Shown here piece by piece: positions 18,229-26,878 of a DNA stretch of 64,000 bases (positions within the stretch are counted from its first letter, which is position 1; every line of letters begins with the position of its first letter). The translations under genes and the position numbers were made by a program. Under the pieces are notes generated by a model, which searched no databases, was not told the origin of the DNA, and was given only the letters and a program-made list of their open reading frames with translations. The stretch is from Deferrisoma camini S3R1 (GTDB lineage: Bacteria > Desulfobacterota > Deferrisomatia > Deferrisomatales > Deferrisomataceae). The stretch spans positions 1,761,014-1,825,013 of the forward strand of contig NZ_JAFN01000001.1 in NCBI RefSeq assembly GCF_000526155.1, written 5' to 3'.

Positions 18229-18459
18229 ATGCAGTCCGCGAAGAAGATCACGGCCGCCGACGCCTTGGCGCTGGACATCCCCGAGCGCATCCGGTTGGTG
18301 GGGGACATCTGGGACAGCATCGCCGAGGTTCCGGAGGCGGTGCCCGTAACCGACGAGATACGGGCCGAACTGGACCGTCGGCTCCGGGCTTACGAGGACG
18401 CAACCGAGGCCGGCGAGCCCTGGAGCGTGGTTCGGGAGCGCCTCCTGCATCGCAAGTGA
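18229..18459 (+). CDS. Antitoxin, TIGR02574-type addiction module protein
   Basis: Small acidic protein of 76 residues resembling the family of addiction module components that pair with RelE/ParE toxins (LALDIPERIRLVGDIWDSI, then a charged helix ELDRRLRAYEDATEAGEPWSVVRERLL). It has a good GAGAGGTGACGCC ribosome site. It lies 46 bp after cas5 and 4 bp before the toxin, on the same strand as the cas genes. It should neutralise the toxin and repress its own promoter; the repressor role is family knowledge. Its site inside a cas operon is unusual. Confidence 0.85.
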   Translation: MQSAKKITAADALALDIPERIRLVGDIWDSIAEVPEAVPVTDEIRAELDRRLRAYEDATEAGEPWSVVRERLLHRK

Positions 18460-18463
18460 AGCG

Positions 18464-18760
18464 ATGCTGCGGATACAGAGCGAAGCCGAGAAAGATCTCG
18501 CCACCGCATATGACTGGTACGAGGCCCGGCAACCCGGACTTGGGGCGGAGTTCTTGGCAGAGATCGACGCGGTGCTTTCACGGATCGGGGAGGCACCCAC
18601 CCGGTACCCTGTGGTCCACCGCGGCGTGCGCCGAGCACTTGCTCGGCGCTTCCCGTACGGCGTCTTCTATCTGATCGCCCCGGATGCCGTCGTCGTGATC
18701 GCCGTTCTCCACGCCGCCCGAGACCCCGCTCTTCTGCGCCGGCGCTCCAAGTCGGTCTGA
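18464..18760 (+). CDS. RelE/ParE superfamily toxin
   Basis: A 98-residue type II toxin of the RelE/ParE fold (IQSEAEKDLATAYDWYEARQPGLGAEFLAEIDAVLSRI, then RRALARRFPYGVFYLI and VIAVLHAARDP). The sequence pattern is ParE-like, a group whose members often act on gyrase, though the target cannot be told. It starts 4 bp after its antitoxin and ends 29 bp before cas4-cas1, so it probably shares the cas transcript. Confidence 0.87.
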   Translation: MLRIQSEAEKDLATAYDWYEARQPGLGAEFLAEIDAVLSRIGEAPTRYPVVHRGVRRALARRFPYGVFYLIAPDAVVVIAVLHAARDPALLRRRSKSV

Positions 18761-18789
18761 CCCCAAGACTTGCCACGAGAGGCCTGAAT

Positions 18790-20517
18790 ATGGCCGATGC
18801 CGAGTTCGAAGACGCCTTCCGCTCGCACCACCACGCCGAACGGACCACCGACGAGCCCTTCATCCGGGTGATGGCCCTGCACGCCCTGGCTTACTGCGAG
18901 CGGCTTTTCTATCTGGAAGAGGTGGAAGAAATCCGCGTCGCCGACGCCAACGTGTACTCGGGGCGGCGGCTTCACGACCAGATCGACAAGGGGCCTGATA
19001 CCTATACCGTCGAGCTTGCGAGCGAGCGCCTGGGCATCCGGGGCAAGGTCGACGCGGCCCGGCGCGAAGACGGGCACCTGGTGGTCACCGAGCACAAAAA
19101 AGGGCGGTCGAAGAAAGGGGTGGAAGCGTGGCCCAGCGATCGGCTCCAGGTGCTGGCCTATGCTCTGCTCTTATCGGAACACCGGGGCGAACCCGTCCCC
19201 GAAGCCGTCATCCGCTACCACGCCGACCGGAAGACGATTCGAATCCCCGTGGATGAGAAGGAAGCCGAAGCGGTGGTCGGGGCCGCCGTCCAGAGGGCCC
19301 GCGAGTTGCGGGCGGGACTGGAGCGGCCCCCGGTTAGCGTGCCGGAACACCAGTGCCGCACCTGTTCCCTGGCCCCGGTCTGTCTTCCGGAAGAGGAACG
19401 CTTTGCCGTCGCGGGCGAGGGCAAGGCACAGCGATTGTTCCCAGCGGACGAGACCCGGCGGGTCGTCCACGTGGTGGAGCAAGGCAGCTTCGTTCGCAGA
19501 GAGGGCGACCGCTTCGTGGTCGGCACCCCGGACGGGGCCAAGAAACCCCTTCCTGCCAGGACCGTCTCGGCGTTGGTGCTGCACGGAAATGTCCAAGTGA
19601 CCACCCAGGTGATCCACTACTGTGCGGGGAACGACATCAGTGTTCACTGGCTGTCGTACGGGGGCCACTATGTGGCGGGAGTAGCTGCGGGGGCAGGAGG
19701 GGTGCAACGGCGAAACCGCCAATACCAAGCTCTCTGCAACCCTTTGCTGAGGGCGCGCCTGGCTGCGCGGATCGCCCTGGCCAAAACAGAGAACCAGCTC
19801 CGTTACCTGCTGCGGGCCACCCGGGGAGCAGAAAGAGGCCGTTCGGCCACGGTCGAGGAGGGCATCGCCGCCCTGCGCGCGGCGGTATCCGGGCTGGCAG
19901 CCCAAGTGAAGGATTTGGATGCCCAGGAAAGTCTGAGCACCGACGAAGCCGAGCGGCAAATCGCCAGCCTGCGGGGTCATGAGGGGTTGGCCGGCAGGAG
20001 GTACTTCGAGTTGTTGCCGGCTGTACTCAAGCTGCAAGCGGACGATTTTCTCTATTTCACCGGTCGCAACCGCAGGCCGCCTAAAGATCCGTTCAATGCC
20101 CTTCTCTCTTTCGGGTACGCCCTGCTGTATCGCGACTGCGTGGCAGCGCTCATGACGGTCGGCCTGGAACCGTCTCTTGGGATTTTGCACACGCCGAGAT
20201 CGACGGCGTACCCCCTCGCCCTCGATCTGATGGAGCTGTTTCGCTTGATCGTATGGGACGTTCCCCTGATCGGCTCGGTGAACCGCCGCCAGTGGACCAA
20301 AGCGGATTTCGATATCACCAGCGGGCAGGTGTGGCTGAATCCGGACGGTCGCCGCAAGGCCATCCAGGTGTACGAGAGCCGGAAGCAGGAGAAGTGGAAA
20401 CACCCTGTTCTTGGTTACTCGTTGAGCTACGCCCGTACCCTGGAGCTGGAGGCCCGGCTCCTCGAGAAGGAGTGGAGCGGCCAGCCGGGGCTCTTCGGAA
20501 AGTTGAGGTTGCGCTGA
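18790..20517 (+). CDS. cas4-cas1: CRISPR-associated Cas4-Cas1 fusion protein
   Basis: Spacer-adaptation enzyme of 575 residues. The N-terminal half (about 1-215) is Cas4: AYCERLFYLEE with the first cluster Cys near 36, the RecB nuclease residues in GKVDAA and TEHKKG, DRLQVLAYALL, and the C-terminal cluster HQCRTCSLAPVC (about 187-197). The C-terminal part (about 230-575) is Cas1 integrase, with LLSFGYALLYRD, GLEPSLGILH and LALDLMELFR carrying the metal-binding Glu, His and Asp. Cas4 selects PAM-bearing prespacers and Cas1 integrates them. Such fusions are typical of dev-type and some I-U loci. The stop overlaps cas2. Confidence 0.93.
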   Translation: MADAEFEDAFRSHHHAERTTDEPFIRVMALHALAYCERLFYLEEVEEIRVADANVYSGRRLHDQIDKGPDTYTVELASERLGIRGKVDAARREDGHLVVTEHKKGRSKKGVEAWPSDRLQVLAYALLLSEHRGEPVPEAVIRYHADRKTIRIPVDEKEAEAVVGAAVQRARELRAGLERPPVSVPEHQCRTCSLAPVCLPEEERFAVAGEGKAQRLFPADETRRVVHVVEQGSFVRREGDRFVVGTPDGAKKPLPARTVSALVLHGNVQVTTQVIHYCAGNDISVHWLSYGGHYVAGVAAGAGGVQRRNRQYQALCNPLLRARLAARIALAKTENQLRYLLRATRGAERGRSATVEEGIAALRAAVSGLAAQVKDLDAQESLSTDEAERQIASLRGHEGLAGRRYFELLPAVLKLQADDFLYFTGRNRRPPKDPFNALLSFGYALLYRDCVAALMTVGLEPSLGILHTPRSTAYPLALDLMELFRLIVWDVPLIGSVNRRQWTKADFDITSGQVWLNPDGRRKAIQVYESRKQEKWKHPVLGYSLSYARTLELEARLLEKEWSGQPGLFGKLRLR

Positions 20518-20810
20518 TGGGCGCGGAGCAGCACTGGCATCTGGTCAGCTACGACATACGGGACGACCGGCGCTGGCGGCGTGCGTACAAGATCTTGAAC
20601 GGGCGGGGCGAGCGGATCCAGTACTCCGTGTTCCGGGTGCGCATGAGCCGTACCCAGTTGGAGGAACTCCGGTGGGAACTCGGCAAGATTTTGGCCGAAG
20701 AAGACGACCTGATGATCATCCGGCTCTGCCAAGGGTGCGCCCAGCGGGTTATCGACAGCCGTGGGGAAGATGCTTGGAAGAACGCACCGCCGAGGTTCGA
20801 GATTCTTTGA
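20517..20810 (+). CDS. cas2: CRISPR-associated endonuclease Cas2
   Basis: Dimerises between Cas1 dimers in the adaptation complex. The 97-residue protein has the ferredoxin-like start LVSYDIRDDRRWRRAYKIL with the conserved Asp after beta-1, and YSVFRVRMSRTQLEELRWEL. It overlaps the cas4-cas1 stop (TGATG). It is the last gene before the leader. Confidence 0.93.
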   Translation: MGAEQHWHLVSYDIRDDRRWRRAYKILNGRGERIQYSVFRVRMSRTQLEELRWELGKILAEEDDLMIIRLCQGCAQRVIDSRGEDAWKNAPPRFEIL

Positions 20811-21046
20811 TCAAGCACCAAGAAAAACACGAATGCGAATCCCGCCCACAGGGCCGAAACCGCCTGTCCAGCCGGGCCGAAAAGGCAACCGGGAGAGGGA
20901 AAGGTGCGTGAACGAAAAAAACTACGTCATTCCAACGGATTTCGCGTCGCACGAAGGTTCGTTCGCAAACACCCAGCATCAATCTTGGTAGTGCCTGATT
21001 ACAGGTCCAAAAACACCAATGGTCACAAGTCCTTGCGGGGGGCGCA
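20811..21046 (+). promoter_or_regulatory. CRISPR leader
   Basis: 236 bp between cas2 and the first repeat, visibly lower in GC than its surroundings, with A-rich stretches (GAACGAAAAAAACTACG near 20908). It ends with GGGGGGCGCA before the first repeat. The leader should hold the array promoter and integration signals; no clear -35/-10 pair could be assigned. Confidence 0.6.
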
Positions 21047-24000
21047 GTGACCCGATCTTCGATGCCGAAAGGCGTTGAGCACCGCACGTCTCCACCGGTC
21101 TCCCGGGCCTCGCGGTACGTGACCCGATCTTCGATGCCGAAAGGCGTTGAGCACCGCACGTCTCCACCGGTCTCCCGGGCCTCGCGGTGTGACCCGATCT
21201 TCGATGCCGAAAGGCGTTGAGCACGTGCCGTAGGCCCTCCGCTCGTCGTCCGAGGCTTTGTGACCCGATCTTCGATGCCGAAAGGCGTTGAGCACTAGAA
21301 GGTCCTTCGGCGTTTCATCGTTCTATTTCGTGACCCGATCTTCGATGCCGAAAGGCGTTGAGCACTCCACCTCGATGGAAAGGGAAGTGATCGGATTGGG
21401 GTGTGACCCGATCTTCGATGCCGAAAGGCGTTGAGCACATGAAGTGGGCCTTGGGTGTGCTGGTGACGACCACAGTGACCCGATCTTCGATGCCGAAAGG
21501 CGTTGAGCACTCGCGGATGATCTGGTGCATGTGGTCCTCCTTGGGTGACCCGATCTTCGATGCCGAAAGGCGTTGAGCACTCCAACCCTGCGGCAAGGTC
21601 CGGATCTCGGATTGGGTGACCCGATCTTCGATGCCGAAAGGCGTTGAGCACATGGTCCCGCCGTTGTGGTTTGATTTGTCTTCGCTGTGACCCGATCTTC
21701 GATGCCGAAAGGCGTTGAGCACAACCCCGAGAATCCGGGACGGACGGAGGGAGACGGTGTGACCCGATCTTCGATGCCGAAAGGCGTTGAGCACTTTTCT
21801 TGCCCCTCAAGCGCCTCCTTGACCACTTCGTGACCCGATCTTCGATGCCGAAAGGCGTTGAGCACTCCGGAAGCACGAGCTCCGAGCCCACGCCGTGGGG
21901 TGACCCGATCTTCGATGCCGAAAGGCGTTGAGCACGCCTCCACCCCTGCGGCCGATTCCACCCGCCGCACGTGACCCGATCTTCGATGCCGAAAGGCGTT
22001 GAGCACCCTTTGAGGAGGTCGGGGTTCTTTGACATGGGCGCGTGACCCGATCTTCGATGCCGAAAGGCGTTGAGCACTCCCGCAGGCCGCCTTTCTGTCG
22101 CAGGAACTCCAGTGACCCGATCTTCGATGCCGAAAGGCGTTGAGCACTCCGAGAACACGAGTTCCCGCACCTGGTCCCGGTGTGACCCGATCTTCGATGC
22201 CGAAAGGCGTTGAGCACACGGAAAGCGGGAAAACGGCGCTAGCGAAGCGACTGTGACCCGATCTTCGATGCCGAAAGGCGTTGAGCACGCGTACAGCAGC
22301 ATGTTCAGCCAGGACTCGGTCTTCGTGACCCGATCTTCGATGCCGAAAGGCGTTGAGCACATGGTCATCTGCGGATTGCTGGGCCTGATCACGCGTGACC
22401 CGATCTTCGATGCCGAAAGGCGTTGAGCACGAGATGCTTCGGTTCGTCACGGGCGGCGGCACGGTGACCCGATCTTCGATGCCGAAAGGCGTTGAGCACT
22501 CGAGGATCTCCGCCCGGGCCCGCACGGCCACCCGCGTGACCCGATCTTCGATGCCGAAAGGCGTTGAGCACGCGTACAGCAGCATGTTCAGCCAGGACTC
22601 GGTCTTCGTGACCCGATCTTCGATGCCGAAAGGCGTTGAGCACATGGTCATCTGCGGATTGCTGGGCCTGATCACGCGTGACCCGATCTTCGATGCCGAA
22701 AGGCGTTGAGCACTCGAGGATCTCCGCCCGGGCCCGCACGGCCACCCGCGTGACCCGATCTTCGATGCCGAAAGGCGTTGAGCACTCCACCTCGATGGAA
22801 AGGGAAGTGATCGGATTGGGGTGTGACCCGATCTTCGATGCCGAAAGGCGTTGAGCACATGAAGTGGGCCTTGGGTGTGCTGGTGACGACCACAGTGACC
22901 CGATCTTCGATGCCGAAAGGCGTTGAGCACTCGCGGATGATCTGGTGCATGTGGTCCTCCTTGGGTGACCCGATCTTCGATGCCGAAAGGCGTTGAGCAC
23001 TCCAACCCTGCGGCAAGGTCCGGATCTCGGATTGGGTGACCCGATCTTCGATGCCGAAAGGCGTTGAGCACATGGTCCCGCCGTTGTGGTTTGATTTGTC
23101 TTCGCTGTGACCCGATCTTCGATGCCGAAAGGCGTTGAGCACAACCCCGAGAATCCGGGACGGACGGAGGGAGACGGTGTGACCCGATCTTCGATGCCGA
23201 AAGGCGTTGAGCACTTTTCTTGCCCCTCAAGCGCCTCCTTGACCACTTCGTGACCCGATCTTCGATGCCGAAAGGCGTTGAGCACTCCGGAAGCACGAGC
23301 TCCGAGCCCACGCCGTGGGGTGACCCGATCTTCGATGCCGAAAGGCGTTGAGCACGCCTCCACCCCTGCGGCCGATTCCACCCGCCGCACGTGACCCGAT
23401 CTTCGATGCCGAAAGGCGTTGAGCACCCTTTGAGGAGGTCGGGGTTCTTTGACATGGGCGCGTGACCCGATCTTCGATGCCGAAAGGCGTTGAGCACTCC
23501 CGCAGGCCGCCTTTCTGTCGCAGGAACTCCAGTGACCCGATCTTCGATGCCGAAAGGCGTTGAGCACTCCGAGAACACGAGTTCCCGCACCTGGTCCCGG
23601 TGTGACCCGATCTTCGATGCCGAAAGGCGTTGAGCACACGGAAAGCGGGAAAACGGCGCTAGCGAAGCGACTGTGACCCGATCTTCGATGCCGAAAGGCG
23701 TTGAGCACGCGTACAGCAGCATGTTCAGCCAGGACTCGGTCTTCGTGACCCGATCTTCGATGCCGAAAGGCGTTGAGCACATGGTCATCTGCGGATTGCT
23801 GGGCCTGATCACGCGTGACCCGATCTTCGATGCCGAAAGGCGTTGAGCACGAGATGCTTCGGTTCGTCACGGGCGGCGGCACGGTGACCCGATCTTCGAT
23901 GCCGAAAGGCGTTGAGCACTCGAGGATCTCCGCCCGGGCCCGCACGGCCACCCGCGTGACCCGATCTTCGATGCCGAAAGGCGTTGAGCACTTGTTAAGC

Positions 24001-24061
24001 TTCTCGGCGTCGTCGGCGCCGTGGAGTGACCCGATCTTCGATGCCGAAAGGCGTTGAGCAC
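21047..24061 (+). CRISPR. CRISPR array, 43 repeats of 36 bp and 42 spacers
   Basis: The repeat begins GTGACCCGATCTTCG and ends AAAGGCGTTGAGCAC. All copies read were identical, including the last (24026-24061). Spacers are 33-37 bp. The core ATGCC-GAAA-GGCGT can form a 5-bp hairpin with a GNRA loop. Cutting at its 3' base leaves the 8-nt handle TTGAGCAC only in the plus orientation, matching a leader at 20811-21046. Only about 21 distinct spacers exist. Spacers 5-21 (21366-22535) recur exactly at 22786-23955, with a further copy of spacers 18, 19 and 21 between the blocks. Spacers 1 and 2 share one sequence but differ by 2 nt in length. The long minus-strand frames across it are repeat artefacts. 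Confidence 0.97.
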
Positions 24062-24733
24062 TTCAACACGTGGGAGGGGATGGGACTCCGACAACTTGGT
24101 TCGGCGGGAGAGCCCGAGAGTCAACGTAGAGGCACCGACCTCGAGCGGGACAATCCTGGGCTTCTCTGCCGGATCTGCGAGCCTGGATGAGGAGTGGTGG
24201 ACGCTGCGGTACCGGACAGGAGGGCCGCGGACGTCGGGTTGCCCGATAACGGTGAGGTTGCAGATCCGCCGAGGCAGAGACGTCGTCGACGTGATCCGAT
24301 CGGGGGTGGGGTGTGCCCGGAAACCATGGGTCCGCTCAACTGCTTGTTATCACCGCATAAATTTTTTGCTTGACGGAGGGACTATAGAGTGTCCCTCGGC
24401 GCACTTGCTCTCCTCGCGCTCGTACCCGCCCCCTCTGGCGCACCCCCCGCGGTTTCGCGACGGATGCCCAAGAGTCATGCGGACAAGGGAGGCGCCGCCG
24501 GGTGGGTCTCACCCCTCTTGCCCCTTGCCGCCCCCTCCACCGTCCACCCGCCAACCGAAAGCTCCTCCGTCAGATCGCTCTCACCGGCCCACCGCGCCGC
24601 GCCGCTGCCCCCGGTCCGACACACTCTCAACGGTCTCGGGACGAACGCTCATGAAAAAGCAGGCTAAAGGAAGGAGTGGGGGTGTCCGAAACCATTCTTA
24701 CACCTTCACCGCGTTTTTCTGAGGAGGCGAAAG
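24062..24733. other. Gap between the CRISPR array and the PKD lipoprotein gene, with relic repeat sequence
   Basis: No supported gene; the plus-strand frame 24054-24722 lacks recognisable features. The part from about 24600 to 24667 (ending ACGAACGCTCATGAAAAAGC) closely resembles the right end of the palindromic element at 63640-63825. A second, weaker resemblance (GCGGTTTCGCGACGGATG) lies at 24461-24478. An AT-rich patch, CATAAATTTTTTGCTTG, at about 24355-24371 could hold promoter signals. A GAGGAGG ribosome site precedes 24734. Confidence 0.5.
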
Positions 24734-26878
24734 ATGCGAAGAGCGATTTGGGCTGTGGCCGTGGTAGGGCTCGGTTTGGGAATCGCGGCGTGCGGCGGCA
24801 CCGGGGGTGGAACCGGGGGTGATGTGGGATCGACCGCCAACTCCGCACCCACGGCTGATGCCGGCCCGGATCAGAACGTGGCCACCGGCTCCACCGTCAC
24901 CCTCGACGGAAGCGCCAGCTCCGACGCCGACGGCGACCCGCTCACCTATGCCTGGGGCTTTGTCTCGAAGCCCTCGGGGAGCACGGCCACCCTGTCGGAT
25001 GCGGCCGCGGCCAAGCCCTCCTTCACCGCCGACCTGGACGGTGACTACGTGCTGCAGCTCGTCGTCAACGACGGCACCGTGGACAGCACCGCTGACTCCG
25101 TGACCGTCACCGCGGCCACCGCCAACTCCGCACCCACGGCCGATGCCGGCCCGGATCAGAACGTGGCCACCGGCTCCACCGTCACCCTCGACGGAAGCGC
25201 CAGCTCCGACGCCGACGGCGACCCGCTCACCTATGCCTGGAGCTTCGTCTCGAAGCCCTCGGGGAGCACGGCCACCCTGTCGGACGCGGCCGCGGCCAAG
25301 CCCTCCTTCACCGCCGACCTGGACGGTGACTACGTGCTGCAGCTCGTCGTCAACGACGGCACCGTGGACAGCACCGCCGACTCCGTGACCGTCACCGCGG
25401 CCACCGCCAACTCCGCACCCACGGCCGACGCCGGCCCGGATCAGAACGTGGTCACCGGCTCCACCGTCACCCTCGACGGAAGCGCCAGCTCCGACGCCGA
25501 CGGCGACCCGCTCACCTATGCCTGGAGCTTCGTCTCGAAGCCCTCGGGGAGCACGGCCACGCTGTCGGACGCGGCCGCGGCCCAACCCTCCTTCACCGCC
25601 GACCTGGACGGTGACTACGTGCTGCAGCTCGTCGTCAACGACGGCTTCGTGGACAGCACCGCCGACTCCGTGACCATCACCGCGTTCGCTCCGGCGACCC
25701 CCGCCGATGCGCTGGACGACACCTTCGGCCGGGGTGGCATCGCGTACTGGGACAACGGGGGAGGCAGCGACTCCGGCCAGGCCCTCCTCCAGGCTGGCGG
25801 ACGTTTCCTGGTGGCGGTCTCCACATCGTTGAGCTACAGCTCGGGGGAGACCTCCATCGTGGCGTTCGATTCGTCCGGAGTCCTGGACACCACGTTCGGC
25901 ACGGACGGGGTTGCCACGTGGACGCTGGGGGGCACGAGCAGCGGCACCTCTGCCCTGGCCGTGCAGCCCGACGGGAAGATCCTGGCGGCAGGCTCGGCCT
26001 TTGCCAGTGGCGTTACCACGTATAAGGACATGGCCGTCGCCCGGTTCACGGCGGACGGGGTGCTGGACACCACGTTCGGCACCGATGGCATCGCCACATG
26101 GGACTCCGGGGGGATCGACGAGGCCGCCGACGTGGCCGTTCTGGACACGGGCGAGATCGTCTTGGCCGGGGCGACCGCGTATCCGTACGACCTGGTGCTG
26201 GCCCGATTCCTCTCCGACGGGTCGATGGACACGTCGTTCGGGACGGGGGGATCGGTCACCTGGGACAACAGCGGCGGGACGGATAGCGCGGCCGCGGTGG
26301 CCGCCCTGTCCGGGGGAGCGATCGTGGTGGCCGGAAACACGTTCGTGAGCGGCGGCACGAAGGATGTCGTGCTCCTCCGTTACCTGTCCGACGGCACGCT
26401 GGACCCCGGTTTCGGGACGAGCGGGGTCGTGACCTGGGACGGGGGGCAGTCGGACTCCGCCGCGGACATGGTGGTGACGGACGACGGATCCATCCTCGTG
26501 GTAGGCACCTCGGACAACGGTACGGACACGGATGTGCTGCTCCTCAAGTTCGGAGCGGACGGGGCCCTGGACACCACCTTCGGTTCCGGCGGAGCGGTCA
26601 CCTGGGACGGAGGTGGGACCTCCGACCAGGGCCTGGGTCTGGCCGTGACAGCCGACGGGAAGATCCTGGTCGGCGGATCCACCGACGGTTCCGGAGTGGT
26701 GCTCCGGTTCTCCGGCGCGGGCCAGTTGGACACGACCTTTGGCACGAACGGCGTGCTCACCTGGTCCGGAGGTTCCGTTGTCGTGGCGTTCCAGGTTCTT
26801 TCCGATGGGAGCGTTCTAGCCGCGGGCACCGAAAACACGGGCACGGACAACGACGCGGCCGTGCTGAAACTCAAGTGA
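24734..26878 (+). CDS. Lipoprotein with three PKD domains and delta-60 repeats
   Basis: Surface or periplasmic protein of 714 residues. It has a lipoprotein signal (GLGLGIAAC, Cys near 21), then a glycine-rich linker. Three tandem 95-residue PKD-type Ig domains follow (about 36-320; TADAGPDQNV, GSASSDADGDPLTYAWSF, DGDYVLQLVVNDG). About seven delta-60-type repeats run to the end (LDTTFGTDGVATWTLGG ... AVQPDGKILAAGSA). Delta-60 repeats form a beta-propeller-like array in large secreted proteins. The three PKD units are almost identical at DNA level. The ATG has a GAGGAGG site. An adhesion or binding role is inferred. Confidence 0.85.
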   Translation: MRRAIWAVAVVGLGLGIAACGGTGGGTGGDVGSTANSAPTADAGPDQNVATGSTVTLDGSASSDADGDPLTYAWGFVSKPSGSTATLSDAAAAKPSFTADLDGDYVLQLVVNDGTVDSTADSVTVTAATANSAPTADAGPDQNVATGSTVTLDGSASSDADGDPLTYAWSFVSKPSGSTATLSDAAAAKPSFTADLDGDYVLQLVVNDGTVDSTADSVTVTAATANSAPTADAGPDQNVVTGSTVTLDGSASSDADGDPLTYAWSFVSKPSGSTATLSDAAAAQPSFTADLDGDYVLQLVVNDGFVDSTADSVTITAFAPATPADALDDTFGRGGIAYWDNGGGSDSGQALLQAGGRFLVAVSTSLSYSSGETSIVAFDSSGVLDTTFGTDGVATWTLGGTSSGTSALAVQPDGKILAAGSAFASGVTTYKDMAVARFTADGVLDTTFGTDGIATWDSGGIDEAADVAVLDTGEIVLAGATAYPYDLVLARFLSDGSMDTSFGTGGSVTWDNSGGTDSAAAVAALSGGAIVVAGNTFVSGGTKDVVLLRYLSDGTLDPGFGTSGVVTWDGGQSDSAADMVVTDDGSILVVGTSDNGTDTDVLLLKFGADGALDTTFGSGGAVTWDGGGTSDQGLGLAVTADGKILVGGSTDGSGVVLRFSGAGQLDTTFGTNGVLTWSGGSVVVAFQVLSDGSVLAAGTENTGTDNDAAVLKLK
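24841..25695. repeat. Three near-identical 285-bp tandem repeats encoding PKD domains
   Basis: Units begin at 24841, 25126 and 25411, each starting CTCCGCACCC. They differ at only a few positions each (for example GGC/AGC in the TYAW region and GCC/GTC in QNVA/V), so they have duplicated recently or are being homogenised. Confidence 0.85.

Noticed and set aside
21295-23951. Very long minus-strand open frames (up to 829 codons) with repeated STPFGIEDRVT and NAFRHRRSGH peptides
   Set aside because: They are translations of the CRISPR repeats and spacers; the 36-bp repeat has no stop in several frames. No ribosome site or protein-like composition.
24054-24722. 222-codon plus-strand frame after the CRISPR array
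   Set aside because: Starts inside the last repeat, has no domain or ribosome site, and covers relic repeat sequence.
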